Notes under the pieces: generated by a model
The model's database searches: none
Seen by the model: the letters and a program-made list of their open reading frames with translations, nothing else
Told to the model about the DNA's origin: nothing
Shown here: positions 10,474-22,699 of the stretch, in pieces
How positions within the stretch are numbered: position 1 is the stretch's first letter
How the letters are laid out: the number at the start of each line of letters is the position of its first letter
Made by a program: the position numbers and the translations under genes
From: Vicia villosa
Taxonomy: Eukaryota > Streptophyta > Magnoliopsida > Fabales > Fabaceae
Direction of reading: 5' to 3'
Assembly (NCBI RefSeq): GCF_029867415.1
Contig: NW_026706171.1
Coordinates: forward strand, 62,001 to 126,000
Length of the DNA stretch: 64,000 nucleotides

Positions 10474-13163
10474 TGTAGCAACCTGCCTAAAATTTAAACT
10501 TAGAGAGTCGCCACCTATTCTGAAGGGCGAATAGGAAACCCTACGCAGATGTGAGATTCAGGGTAAGTTACTATATTCAGGTCGAGGGAAGGTGTTAGGC
10601 ACCCTCAACCCTTTCCTATTGGCTTTGAATCTAAGGCAAAGGTTTGATGGCTAAGAGTATTAAGGTAAGGTTTATGCTAAAGAATTGAATAAGGGTAAAA
10701 TTGAGATTTTAGGGTGGGGGACTCGCCTTGTTGCCAAGTGCCTACGTACCTCCTTATGGAGGATCAGAGTCTACGTAGTTCGGGGAAGGGTTGTACGCCT
10801 TAGAATTTGAAATTTGATTTGAGATGGTTTTAGAGGCTTTTTGAATGGCCTATCGTAGTTTTGAAAGTTGTGTTTTGAAAGGCATTTAAATTGCCTGATT
10901 GACAAGGATGAAAATCCGTAGTGTCGTGGTTTAGTGTTTTTTTTATATGTTTGGGCGTACAACCCTGATTTTAATTTGTACTATTAATCGCGATGATCAA
11001 TAGGTTTAATCACCATAATTAACAGATTAATAAAAGCATTGCTAATTATTCTAATCGATTGATTCGATTATCACCGTTAGCAAATTGATGTGTTTTAATA
11101 ATTAATTATTGATTTTATCGTTATCCCTCGTAATCGATAGATTCGATTACAAATAATAACGAGTTTTAAAAGGTATGCTAATCATCGTAACCAATAGATT
11201 TGGTTAAAACCATTTAGCAAAATAAATATTATTTTAATTTATAGGATTTGATTAATTAAATTAATCGATTATTAATCATCGCGACCAATAAATTTAGTCG
11301 GAACGAATAATAATTTAAATCCTAATATTTGAATAGATCATTTTATCTAAATAAATAGAATTATATTAACTTATTTTTTGTATTATTTTTTGGATAAGCT
11401 AAAAAACTAGTGTAGAAATATAACTAATCAAAACAAAATCTATTTAAACAAAATGATTTAATAAAATTAGGCTAATATTAATCTTAGAAAAAAAAACTAT
11501 ATAGTAATCCCCCACCTTTTAGTAACATGATTAATGATTAAAATTCATTATTAAAGAAAGAAAGTGAGATAGTGAAAACATATATTGCAGCTAGCATGAG
11601 AAAGAAGGAAACGTTGTTTCCTATGTGACTTGGTCCAACACCCAATGGAAGGCCGCCACGTGGCGGAGAGATAATTGAAAAGAAAAAGTAAAATAGAAAT
11701 TAGCACAAAACAAAGCATAAGAAACTTTCTCCTTCTCTCTCAGTGACGTTATTCTCTCTTTCTCTTTTCTTCAAACAACAACCATGTTCATATTATTTTC
11801 CAGAAAAAATCCAACAACATTCATCTAAATCCTTCAAACTCTGAATTCCCAAAAATCCCATAAAGCATGAATCAAAAGCCAATCATCATAACAAAACAAA
11901 TCCTAAAGCTAAGTGTAAATCGGGTTACCTCTTACTCCTTCGCGGATCTCCGAGCCTTCGATCTTCTTCTCTAATCCCGTATTCACTTTCTTTTATTTCA
12001 GGCGTAAGATTGAAGACGACGACGACAACGGCGCAAGCGAATGAGGCCGCGAGGATGCTCCGATTTCGCCTCTTTGCTTCGGATTTTTTTTCGCGGATTT
12101 TTTCCGCTCTCAATCTTTCGTCCCCCTCTTCTCTTTTAGATTTTTGTTTATATAGCTCTAGGGTTAGTGATTAGGATTAGGAATGATTAGATTAGATATG
12201 AATAATTAGATTTAAGTTTAGAAATTGATTCAGATTCGATTGTAATATTCTGAAGATTTGTAACAAGATTTGCTTCTGATTGTATGGATATCTTTGATTC
12301 AATTTATGTTTTGATTTGATTTCAGTTTTGATATAGGAAGGATTTGATTTTTTTGTAACTTTCGCGATTCTGATTCGTTGCTGATCTGGATCTTGGGCTT
12401 GAAACAAAACCAGAATTTTGTGGTTGTGCCTAAGAATGGCCGCGGCGGCCGCTTGAGGTAAGGAAGGAGAAAGGGTTTCTAAACCCTAATTGACCAAGTC
12501 AAATGGACTCTAAAAAAATTAATTAAATTAAATATAATAACAATAATAATACTGTTAATTATTTAATAATGATTATCAATATTCATAGAAAAAAATTAAT
12601 ACTAACATAAACAATTAAAACTGATAGTATAATTAGATGATAATATTAATACTAATTGTTAACTAAAATAATAATAAAAAAGAAATTTGGTTTACATAGA
12701 AAGAAGAAAAAAGTTAAAGAGATTAAACAAATTATACTACTAATTACCTAATAATAATAACAATTAATATATTATAAAAGTAAAACCAAAATCTAGCCTA
12801 ACAAAACAAAATGGACACAGGCGCCCTCTTTTGTTACTAATTTCTTTTTTTCTTTTTTTTAATTGATATTTGTTACTTAGAAAATTAGTTTGCTTTAGTT
12901 TTGAAAAAGTTTAAGACCAAGATTTCTCTTTTTATTTCTTAATGGGCTTAAGGTCTAAGTGAGCCCAACTTTACTTTCTACAAAAATACACCCATCTTAA
13001 ATTGGGAATCTTTAGAAAAAGATTTAGAATTGGGCTTAACAATTTAAATGTTAAACCCACTAATTTGGTAGACACCCTTATAGAAATAAAACTCATGTAG
13101 ATTTGTAACATGCTCTACTTAATAATTGGATGTAAAAGATGAGGTAAATTTTGGGGTATGACA
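10474..13163 (-). repeat. LTR of nested element (3' LTR in its orientation)
   Basis: In minus-strand reading it starts TGTCATACCCC and ends GGTTGCTACA, the TG...CA form of Tat-type LTRs. It contains a TATA box (TATATAAAC, minus, 12146-12154), a GC-rich pyrimidine/purine leader at 11930-12130 and a 14-bp palindrome at 11653-11666. A 62-codon frame at 11925-12113 (minus) lies in the putative leader; it is too short and unlike known proteins to call as a gene. Confidence 0.95.
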
Positions 13164-13176
13164 GCTGCCCCTGTTC
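13164..13176 (-). other. Polypurine tract of nested element
   Basis: In minus-strand reading GAACAGGGGCAGC lies immediately before the TGTCATACC start of the 3' LTR. This position fits the plus-strand primer, and the sequence is typical of Tat-lineage elements. Confidence 0.7.
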
Positions 13177-13369
13177 AATCTTCTTGAACCTGAAAAGGTA
13201 GAAGATGATTGGACACTGAAATGCCCTGAAATTTGCTTGCGTAGGGAAAGAGTTCTGTGGGAGATGGGCTCATAGATGCCATCCAGTTGTTTGACAGGAT
13301 ACTTGTCTAAAGCATATGCTTTTCAGACCTGGATCATTTGATTGTATCTGAGGAGAGAGGAAGTAATGT

Positions 13370-15430
13370 CTTACATAAGACTACCTGAAGAGGTCTTTGG
13401 ATAGGGTGTATCGAAGGATGATGCGAAGAAGCTTAGACTTTGAATAACGCTTAGGAAGAATGTCTTGGAGAAGACTAACTGAGGAGTTCCTTTTTTAAAA
13501 GAACTAAGTGTGTCTTAGAAAAGAGTGGATAAACGTTTTAAGAAGGCTACCTAGAAAGGCATGATATGTCTTAAATGAGACTCACCTGGAAAGGCTCTTA
13601 GACGGGATACGATATGTTTTAAACAAAACCACCTACACATGTTCCTATAAAGGACATGAAACGTTTTAAACAAAACTACCTCGACAGGTTTCTATAAAGG
13701 ACATGAAACGTTTTAGACAGAACCAACTAGACAGGTTCCTATAAAGGACATGAAAACGTTTTAAACAAAACTACCTCGACAGGTTCCTATAAAGGACACG
13801 ATATGTTTTAAACAAAACTACCCCGAAAGGTTCCTACAAAGGACATGAAACGTTTTAAACAAAACTACCTAGAAAGGTTCCTATAAGGGACACGATATGT
13901 TTTAAACAAAACTACCTCGAAAGGTTCCTACAAAGGACATGAAACGTTTTAAACAAAACTACCTATAAAGGTTCCTACAAAGGGCATGATATGTTTTTTT
14001 AAAAAAAAACTACCTAGACAGGTTCCTATAAAGGCTATGAAACATTTTAAACAAAATTACTTAGAAAGGTTCCTATAAAGGTCGTGGAATGTTTTAAACA
14101 AAACTGCCTAGAAAGGTTCCTATAAAGGCTATGAAATATTTTAAACAAAACTACCTAGAAAGGTTAGGATATGCCTTAAACAAGACTGCTTGGAAAGATT
14201 AGGATAATTGTCTTGGACAAGACTACCTGGAGAGGTAAGAAATTCTTTGGTTGCTTCTGGATTGTCTTTGAAGAAAGACTTGGAATGAGGTATTAGACTT
14301 GTATATGTTAAGATTGAATCGTTGATACGATCGTATTTACGCTTGTAATGTGATGGTAACATCCTCTTGATTATGAAGTGACCTGAAAAGGCAGTGTTAG
14401 TTTTATGCAATGTTATGATGCATGTGTCATGTAATGAGATTCTCAAAATAAATGAGAATTATGCATATATGCCGATCCCACATTGCGGAGCGTAAATAGT
14501 ACAGGCGTGGGAAGATTAATTATGCAACAATGCTCCCTGTATGATACTAGTGTGACTTCCCGAATATCAGAAATTTTGAGACATGCCCCTTTATCTGAAG
14601 GAGGGACCTTTAGAGAGAACTCGAGTTTCACCATGTCTTGCCTGATATGCATTGCCCCAGTATTTGGATTCTTGAAAAATATGCCCCTAGTCAATAGGAT
14701 CCTTGGTTGTATGCCCCTGTTTTAGGAAAACCCTCTGAACGTGGTTTCCCCATTCAAGGGTCTTTATCAGGAATGATCGTCTTTGATTAGACCAATTTTG
14801 AGGTCTCCTTGATGCTAAGTGTTGATTTGAATGTGAAGCAGATACTTTTCAGAATGAGTCATGCACTTCGGTCGCATCCTGACGGACAATGAGTTGCTGA
14901 GTACTCAGAATGAGATGATGTCTTCTATAAGACTGCCTGAAGAGGTCCTTGGAAAGAAATGGGAGATTGTCTTGAATAAGATCGCGCTTTAAACAAAGCT
15001 CAAAGGGATGTGTTTTGTGCAGAGGGTCAGAAGTATTCCTATAGAGGATAAAGACTGTTTTTATGAACGCGAGGTTTTGAACAAAACTCAGGGAAAAACA
15101 TCTTGAAGAAGACTACTCTAGAAAGAATGGTGAACTGTCTTAGAAAAGACTCTGTACTTTAAATAAAGTTTGACAAGGTTTTTGAAAGCGTAAGAGAAGT
15201 TTGAATATGTCTTAAAAGACTAACTGAAAACAGTTAAGAAACGTCTTACAGAAGACCACCTAGAAAAGGTTCTTGGAAGTGAATATATCTTAGAGAAGAC
15301 TGTCTGTAAGGGTTTGAAGATGGAAAGGATAAGAAGGCGGGTCTTTAAAAGACTGTTTGGAAAAGGTTCCTAGAAAGGGTAAGAAGTATTTGAACACGTC
15401 TTAAAGAAGACTATATGGACAGATTGAAAA
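13370..15430 (-). repeat. Degenerate tandem repeat array in the 3' region of the nested element
   Basis: A unit of roughly 50-60 bp recurs many times. On the plus strand it reads about ACGTTTTAAACAAAACTACC, then TAGAAAGGTTCCTATAAAGG. Copies are closest at 13600-14170 (about ten). They grade outwards into looser versions with GTCTTAAAGAAGACTACCT and GAAAGGTTCTTGGAAAG up to 15.4 kb. No reading frame runs through it. It lies in the same place (between gag/pol and the 3' LTR) as the hypervariable repeats known from Ogre 3' UTRs. Confidence 0.8.
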
Positions 15431-16865
15431 GTACCCTATGAATGTTCCTGAAAAGGATGTGAGAGTGGCATTGACATCATCTGATACTGAGCGACCTTTG
15501 CAACGTGCCCCCAGGTAATGGGCTTGCCCCATGGGCTATTCAGCGTCCTTGAGAGATTCCATGGATCTTGATTTGATTGCCCCATGTAAATGGGATAATG
15601 ACGAGTTATGCCCCGTGTGCACTTCAGCTATCTCAGTCATGTGTGAGAGATGCTTCTTCTTTTGACAAGCTTTTTAAAAGCTACTTCGTCAGTCAGTAGG
15701 ATTTTTAGACATTAACCATGCCCCATGCAACTTCTCCCTGATGTTAACATTTAAATCTATATAGACAAGTGTACTTTATAATGAAATGCAAATGCATACG
15801 TCTGTCTTGAAAGTTTGAAAACATTTTTTTTTGAGTAAAACAAAGTTTTTTTTGTAAGAAAGTGACATCAACACAAGAGTTATAGTAGACCTTAAGGAGT
15901 CAGGATACCTTTAGTAACGCTATGCTTTCGAACTAACCATGCTTCAGTTAGGACTTTTAAAGGTTGTAACGTGGCCTGGTTCACGGTTTAAAGAAACAAA
16001 AGATAAAGGCTCAAAGTTTATTTGTACCCATCCCAATCTTCGTGATGTTCTCCGGTCCTATGCTCAGTTAGCTATGCGTCTAGTCTCCAAAAGAATTTGG
16101 GAATTATGACATTGACATCTGTGATGGTTCCTAAACCAAAGGTTTATCTGCAAAGGCAGTCATCCTCCTTTTTTGTAGTATTTTCCTTTTGTCGGAGGTA
16201 CATAGTAACCTTTTTCGACTTTGTTATCCCTAACTTTTCTGAACTGTTTGTTTTTTTAAAACTATAGTCAGCGGGATGCCCCAATTTTGCCTAAGTCTCC
16301 TTAATAGGTTTTGACTTAGCAGGCTCTTGCGTTGCTTTCTCTTTTTTCTTTGCGGATACTGACTGCCAGACTTAATGATGACGGGGAACCATCGGTGATT
16401 ATGTTCAAAGGAACAACTTGGAATAATTTAGTTAACTGAGCAGCTACCCTACCCCAGGTTATGTATCAAGGGTTTTATTTTATACGAAGGAAAACTCCTA
16501 CTTCTTTAGGCTCAAAGGGGTTGACAAGGGACTAACATCCTTATATCTCCACTGTATCAGAATTGAAACAATGCCTGTACATCGTCAACACGGTCTGTTC
16601 GAAAGCATAGTGCATGAAATTGTGGTATTGTTATCGTCATTCTCCCTCAAAAGGTGTATGACGTTGATCGAGAGTTGAATATCATAACCAAGTAAAAACA
16701 CAGTTTTAAATATAGTGAGAACACTAGGAATGAATCAAGACAAACGTAAGCAATGCATTAATGATTTTTTGAAAAGTACATAGCATATGTCATAAGACTA
16801 ATGTTTAAACAAACGGAAAGAAATTGCGAATGGAAACAAAACTAATGATCTAAGAAATCCTCCTT
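15431..16865 (-). other. Non-coding internal region of nested element downstream of gag
   Basis: No ORF of note on either strand and no recognisable protease, RT or integrase motif. It would be the pol region in an autonomous relative; here it looks like unrelated or fully decayed sequence. Confidence 0.6.
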
Positions 16866-18371
16866 CTAGCCACCAATGGTGTTAGATTTGCTAGGATCTT
16901 CGAACTCAATGAGCCCTTCTTCAATCAAATCTTGGATCTTGTGCTTCAATGGACCACAATCCTCTGTGTCATGACCAGGACTATCTGAATGATAAGCGCA
17001 CCTAGCATGATGCTTGTACCCGGGAGCGGGGTTAGCCGGAGCTGAGTATGGAGGCAGCAGAGTTACCAAGTTCTGACTGAGCAAATGTTGTAGAGCTTGA
17101 GACAGCGGCATGTGCAATGGGGTGAATGATCGTTTTGGCTTGGACCTCCAGGGGCGTTGGCCACCCTGTTGTTTTTGTTGTAGTGCCGGGGTCTGATTAA
17201 CCAGGATTGCCCCCACAGTGTTGGGTTCCTTCTTTCCGTCATATGACTTCTTTGTGTGATAGGAACCTGAGGGTGCCCCTTGTATCTTCCCATTTTTGAT
17301 TCCGTCTTCAATTCTCTCACCAATGACTACCAAGTCCGAGAACCCTGAAGATATGCTTCCGACCATCTTGTCGTAGTATGGTCCTTGCAAAGTGCTCATA
17401 AATATGTCCACCAGTTCTTTGTCCATTAGGGGAGGTTGGACTCGAGAAGCCATCTCCCTCCACCTTTGGGCATACTCCTTGAATGATTCATCCTTCTTCT
17501 GTGACATATTTTGTAATTGCATCCGATCGGGTGCCATGTCCAGGTTATACTTGTAATGCTTTAAGAAGGTGTTGGCCAGATCATTCCAGCTTCGGACAGA
17601 GGACTTCTCTAATTGCATGTACCAGTCAATAGACGCTCCGCTTAAACTTTCTTGAAAGAAATGTATCATTAGCTTTTGATCGCGGGCGTAAGCAGCCATT
17701 TTACGCACATACATGCGCAAGTGATTCCTCGGACATGTGAGTCCTTTGTATTTCTCGAAGTCGGGAATCTTGAATTTGCGAGGGATAGTCAAGTCTGAGA
17801 CCAAACTCATTTCGAAGGCATCCACGTCAAAGACATCGTATCCTTCTATCACTTTTAGTCTCTCCTCTAGTGCCTTGATTTGTTCACTACCCTTGGAGTC
17901 TTCCTTAGAGTTAGGAATAGACTGTTGTGTTTGAGGTACCTGGTCTGAGTTGTCCACCTCTTGCACTCCGTATTGTAGATCCAGGTAATCATCGTCCTTA
18001 GGGACATTGCGAGCAGTAATGTGCACTGTGCGGGTTGTCCCTTTTGTTTGTGGAGTGGGGACAAATCCTTCTTGGGAGGCATCTCCTTTCTCTTGGAATT
18101 GGATAGCTCTCCTAACAGATCGGACTTGAGGTCCGTCCTTAGCAGGGCCAAAGCCTGGAACAAATCCTAGCAGCGGGTTTTCGCCGTTAGGGATCTCATC
18201 CTGAACCAGGGTATCCCCAGACTGAACCTCTTTTGCTTTGTCTTGTTTGTCTAGGAGGGCCTTCATAAATTCTAGCATCTGAGCCATACCTCCTTTAACC
18301 TCTTCCACGCTAACCTTTAGTTGATCCACTTCCTCACGAAGGGCGGCTTGATTCTGTTCCAGCTGATCCAT
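16866..18371 (-). CDS. Intact gag of the nested non-autonomous element
   Basis: 501 codons, start MDQLEQNQAALREEVDQ, no break. The N-terminal 40 residues form a heptad-like coiled coil. An acidic linker follows (about residues 60-185). The Ty3-type gag core then runs from KFKIPDFEKYKGLTCPR through MYVRKMA, IHFFQESLSG, YKYNLDMAPDRMQL, FKEYAQRWREMA and GERIEDGI to KNGKIQG. A C-terminal zinc-finger-like motif CAYHSDSPGHDTEDC is followed by HKIQDLIEEGLIEF. Motif by motif it parallels the Ogre gag at 3692-4981 and keeps the finger that the Ogre copy reads out of frame. It ends in a normal stop shortly after the finger, so no gag-pro fusion is encoded. The protein should package the element's RNA in the cytoplasm; this is inferred from family role. 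Confidence 0.9.
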   Translation of the reverse strand: MDQLEQNQAALREEVDQLKVSVEEVKGGMAQMLEFMKALLDKQDKAKEVQSGDTLVQDEIPNGENPLLGFVPGFGPAKDGPQVRSVRRAIQFQEKGDASQEGFVPTPQTKGTTRTVHITARNVPKDDDYLDLQYGVQEVDNSDQVPQTQQSIPNSKEDSKGSEQIKALEERLKVIEGYDVFDVDAFEMSLVSDLTIPRKFKIPDFEKYKGLTCPRNHLRMYVRKMAAYARDQKLMIHFFQESLSGASIDWYMQLEKSSVRSWNDLANTFLKHYKYNLDMAPDRMQLQNMSQKKDESFKEYAQRWREMASRVQPPLMDKELVDIFMSTLQGPYYDKMVGSISSGFSDLVVIGERIEDGIKNGKIQGAPSGSYHTKKSYDGKKEPNTVGAILVNQTPALQQKQQGGQRPWRSKPKRSFTPLHMPLSQALQHLLSQNLVTLLPPYSAPANPAPGYKHHARCAYHSDSPGHDTEDCGPLKHKIQDLIEEGLIEFEDPSKSNTIGG

Positions 18372-19251
18372 TGATTTCTTCTGCTGAAACCTTGTTTGAT
18401 AATATGGTCGGGATGTTAGGTTATCCTTCCCAATGGTCCCTTGCTCTGGAGATAGAAGAGGAATCTTCTCTTAATGTCATGAAAATGATGTGTATGCCAT
18501 GCATGATATGTATGATATCCTTTTTCTTTCTTTTTTTTTTTGAATAAAATATGATGCAAGAATGCCCCTGATGTATGATGAATGGAAAAAGAAATAATAA
18601 AAATAAAAAAAATGATCAACACATATATATATACACATAGCGCATAATCACATAAGTTCATAGGTTCGACGTAGCGGCTCTTGGGAGCCAACCTTTTTAT
18701 GGGGGGTGTTCTAGAAGGTCTCATGGGGTCGTTCGTAGCCTCCGAGACTTTTTGTCTCTTCGGATTTTGGAACAACTCATTTTATCCATGAGGTTCGAAA
18801 TTTTGGGGTAGGTTCCCGGAGAGATCAGCTAAGTATCCAGTCCAGCCCTCCACAAAGTCAAGCTTCGTTTCGGACCTTTCTAAATACCTAACCCACTCCG
18901 AGTGGAGTTATCAGTGAGACTCGTAAGGCGATTCATGTCCCCTTTTGGTCTCAAAGTTAACTCCCACACTTAGGGTTTTAACACTACATAATATATCCAG
19001 CAGTATATAAAAATATAGCAGGAAATAAAAATATAAACATATTCACATAAGTGATCAAATATAAACATATCCTGAAAAATTAAATATTTTTAAATAAAAA
19101 TAAATAAATAAACAAATTTAAAAAAAATTAGAAATAAAAATAATTATAAACCCTAAAAAAAGCGCGTTAGCCAAACCCTAAAAAGTTGCCAAACCTGAAC
19201 CCTGCCAAAACCTAAAACCTATAGGAGCATAGTAATTCACCGAAATAGTTA
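18372..19251 (-). other. 5' leader of nested element between PBS and gag
   Basis: AT-rich, with a poly-A/T tract near 18530 and no credible gene. A 119-codon frame overlapping it is hydrophobic and low-complexity and is not called. Confidence 0.6.
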
Positions 19252-19269
19252 TCCCCAGCAGAGTCGCCA
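19252..19269 (-). other. Primer-binding site of nested element
   Basis: Minus-strand reading TGGCGACTCTGCTGGGGA starts two bases after the end of the 5' LTR. It is nearly the same as the Ogre PBS at 1386-1403, which implies the same tRNA primer. Confidence 0.85.
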
Positions 19270-19271
19270 GC

Positions 19272-21961
19272 TGTAGCAACCTGCCTAAAATTTAAACTTA
19301 GAGAGTCGCCACCTATTCTGAAGGGCGAATAGGAAACCCTACGCAGATGTGAGATTCAGGGTAAGTTACTATATTCAGGTCGAGGAAAGGTGTTAGGCAC
19401 CCTCAACCCTTTCCTATTGGCTTTGAATCTAAGGCAAAGGTTTGATGGCTAAGAGTATTAAGGTAAGGTTTATGCTAAAGAATTGAATAAGGGTAAAATT
19501 GAGATTTTAGGGTGGGGGACTCGCCTTGTTGCCAAGTGCCTACGTACCTCCTTATGGAGGATCAGAGTCTACGTAGTTCGGGGAAGGGTTGTACGCCTTA
19601 GAATTTGAAATTTGATTTGAGATGGTTTTAGAGGCTTTTTGAATGGCCTATCGTAGTTTTGAAAGTTGTGTTTTGAAAGGCATTTAAATTGCCTGATTGA
19701 CAAGGATGAAAATCCGTAGTGTCGTGGTTTAGTGTTTTTTTTATATGTTTGGGCGTACAACCCTGATTTTAATTTGTACTATTAATCGCGATGATCAATA
19801 GGTTTAATCACCATAATTAACAGATTAATAAAAGCATTGCTAATTATTCTAATCGATTGATTCGATTATCACCGTTAGCAAATTGATGTGTTTTAATAAT
19901 TAATTATTGATTTTATCGTTATCCCTCGTAATCGATAGATTCGATTACAAATAATAACGAGTTTTAAAAGGTATGCTAATCATCGTAACCAATAGATTTG
20001 GTTAAAACCATTTAGCAAAATAAATATTATTTTAATTTATAGGATTTGATTAATTAAATTAATCGATTATTAATCATCGCGACCAATAAATTTAGTCGGA
20101 ACGAATAATAATTTAAATCCTAATATTTGAATAGATCATTTTATCTAAATAAATAGAATTATATTAACTTATTTTTTGTATTATTTTTTGGATAAGCTAA
20201 AAAACTAGTGTAGAAATATAACTAATCAAAACAAAATCTATTTAAACAAAATGATTTAATAAAATTAGGCTAATATTAATCTTAGAAAAAAAAACTATAT
20301 AGTAATCCCCCACCTTTTAGTAACATGATTAATGATTAAAATTCATTATTAAAGAAAGAAAGTGAGATAGTGAAAACATATATTGCAGCTAGCATGAGAA
20401 AGAAGGAAACGTTGTTTCCTATGTGACTTGGTCCAACACCCAATGGAAGGCCGCCACGTGGCGGAGAGATAATTGAAAAGAAAAAGTAAAATAGAAATTA
20501 GCACAAAACAAAGCATAAGAAACTTTCTCCTTCTCTCTCAGTGACGTTATTCTCTCTTTCTCTTTTCTTCAAACAACAACCATGTTCATATTATTTTCCA
20601 GAAAAAATCCAACAACATTCATCTAAATCCTTCAAACTCTGAATTCCCAAAAATCCCATAAAGCATGAATCAAAAGCCAATCATCATAACAAAACAAATC
20701 CTAAAGCTAAGTGTAAATCGGGTTACCTCTTACTCCTTCGCGGATCTCCGAGCCTTCGATCTTCTTCTCTAATCCCGTATTCACTTTCTTTTATTTCAGG
20801 CGTAAGATTGAAGACGACGACGACAACGGCGCAAGCGAATGAGGCCGCGAGGATGCTCCGATTTCGCCTCTTTGCTTCGGATTTTTTTTCGCGGATTTTT
20901 TCCGCTCTCAATCTTTCGTCCCCCTCTTCTCTTTTAGATTTTTGTTTATATAGCTCTAGGGTTAGTGATTAGGATTAGGAATGATTAGATTAGATATGAA
21001 TAATTAGATTTAAGTTTAGAAATTGATTCAGATTCGATTGTAATATTCTGAAGATTTGTAACAAGATTTGCTTCTGATTGTATGGATATCTTTGATTCAA
21101 TTTATGTTTTGATTTGATTTCAGTTTTGATATAGGAAGGATTTGATTTTTTTGTAACTTTCGCGATTCTGATTCGTTGCTGATCTGGATCTTGGGCTTGA
21201 AACAAAACCAGAATTTTGTGGTTGTGCCTAAGAATGGCCGCGGCGGCCGCTTGAGGTAAGGAAGGAGAAAGGGTTTCTAAACCCTAATTGACCAAGTCAA
21301 ATGGACTCTAAAAAAATTAATTAAATTAAATATAATAACAATAATAATACTGTTAATTATTTAATAATGATTATCAATATTCATAGAAAAAAATTAATAC
21401 TAACATAAACAATTAAAACTGATAGTATAATTAGATGATAATATTAATACTAATTGTTAACTAAAATAATAATAAAAAAGAAATTTGGTTTACATAGAAA
21501 GAAGAAAAAAGTTAAAGAGATTAAACAAATTATACTACTAATTACCTAATAATAATAACAATTAATATATTATAAAAGTAAAACCAAAATCTAGCCTAAC
21601 AAAACAAAATGGACACAGGCGCCCTCTTTTGTTACTAATTTCTTTTTTTCTTTTTTTTAATTGATATTTGTTACTTAGAAAATTAGTTTGCTTTAGTTTT
21701 GAAAAAGTTTAAGACCAAGATTTCTCTTTTTATTTCTTAATGGGCTTAAGGTCTAAGTGAGCCCAACTTTACTTTCTACAAAAATACACCCATCTTAAAT
21801 TGGGAATCTTTAGAAAAAGATTTAGAATTGGGCTTAACAATTTAAATGTTAAACCCACTAATTTGGTAGACACCCTTATAGAAATAAAACTCATGTAGAT
21901 TTGTAACATGCTCTACTTAATAATTGGATGTAAAAGATGAGGTAAATTTTGGGGTATGACA
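19272..21961 (-). repeat. LTR of nested element (5' LTR in its orientation)
   Basis: Same 2690-bp length as the other LTR and near-identical. Being upstream of the PBS and gag on the minus strand, it supplies the promoter: TATATAAAC at 20944-20952 (minus), followed by a purine-rich transcribed leader. The palindrome CCGCCACGTGGCGG falls at 20451-20464, about 480 bases into the presumed transcript. Confidence 0.95.
20944..20952 (-). promoter_or_regulatory. LTR TATA box of the nested element
   Basis: TATATAAAC on the minus strand in the promoter-bearing LTR, with AACCCTAGAGC just upstream and a purine-rich leader downstream. The same box exists in the other LTR at 12146-12154. Confidence 0.6.
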
Positions 21962-21966
21962 GCCCG
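21962..21966 (+). other. Target site duplication GCCCG, right copy
   Basis: Exact repeat of 10469-10473, directly after the LTR end GGTATGACA. Confidence 0.95.
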
Positions 21967-22681
21967 GTTCATCAAATACAATCTCATTTGTCGGTACGGC
22001 ATCCCTGAACGGATTATCACGGACAATGGCACAAATCTAAACAACAGAATGATTACTGAACTTTGCACACAGTTCAAGATCAAGCATCATAATTCCTCTC
22101 CATATCGACCAAAGATGAACGGCGCGGTGGAAGCTGCCAACAAGAACATCAAGAAAATCATACAAAAAATGACAGTAACCTACAAAGATTGGCATGAGAT
22201 GTTTCCTTTTGCTCTTCATGGTTATCGCACATCTGCGCGTACTTCAACAGGGGCAACTCCATTCTCCTTAGTCTATGGTATGGAGGCAGTTCTTCCAGTT
22301 GAAATTCAGATTCCTTCCCTAAGGATTATGAAAGAAGCCAATCTAGACGAAGACGATTGGATTCAAACACGGTTGGACCAGATAAACTTGATTGATGAGA
22401 AAAGGCTCGCAGCTATTTGTCATGGTCAGTTATACCAAAAGCGTATGATCAAAGCCTTCAACAAAAAAGTCAAAAGTCAAGCATACCAAACTGGTGGCTT
22501 GGTTGTCAAACGCATCATCTTACCACAAGGTGATCCCAGAGGCAAATGGACTCCCACCTACGAGGGACCATTCATAATCAAGAAAATATTCTCCGGCGGC
22601 GCCATGTTGCTTACCACCATGGATGGCGAGGATTTCCCACACCCTGTGAATGCTGACATAGTAAAAAAATACTTCGCTTAA
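21967..22681 (+). pseudogene. Ogre integrase, C-terminal half after the nested insertion
   Basis: Continues the integrase frame that breaks off at 10473. The second catalytic Asp is in ITDNGTN (22022-22024) and the catalytic Glu in GAVEAANKN (22130-22132). Next come HGYRTSARTSTGATPF and LVYGMEAVLPVE, then a C-terminal domain with PRGKWTPTYEGPF. It ends KKYFA at a TAA. All catalytic residues of the D,D-E core are present across the two halves, so integrase was probably functional before the insertion. Confidence 0.88.
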
Positions 22682-22699
22682 AAAGAAAAAAAACAGCTC

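Larger units (their letters stand above)
10474..21961 (-). mobile_element. Nested gag-only Tat-lineage LTR retrotransposon (non-autonomous)
   Basis: Two 2690-bp LTRs enclose 6108 bp of internal sequence, flanked by the 5-bp duplication GCCCG. The orientation is minus, shown by gag, by a PBS next to the right-hand LTR and by a PPT next to the left-hand LTR. Only one substitution between the LTRs was noticed by eye (10588 versus 19386), so the insertion is very recent. The only recognisable gene is gag; I find no protease, RT or integrase. Such elements resemble those described as TR-GAG or LARD-like. The PBS and gag are close to those of the Ogre it sits in, so mobilisation by Ogre-type pol in trans is plausible but inferred. 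Confidence 0.93.

Noticed and set aside
11925..12113. 62-codon minus-strand frame (MRAEKIREKKSEAKRRNRS) in the nested LTR, repeated at 20723-20911
   Set aside because: Lies in the presumed leader, simple composition, no known homologue recognised; identical in both LTRs only because the LTRs are nearly identical. Could be an upstream ORF, but nothing supports translation.
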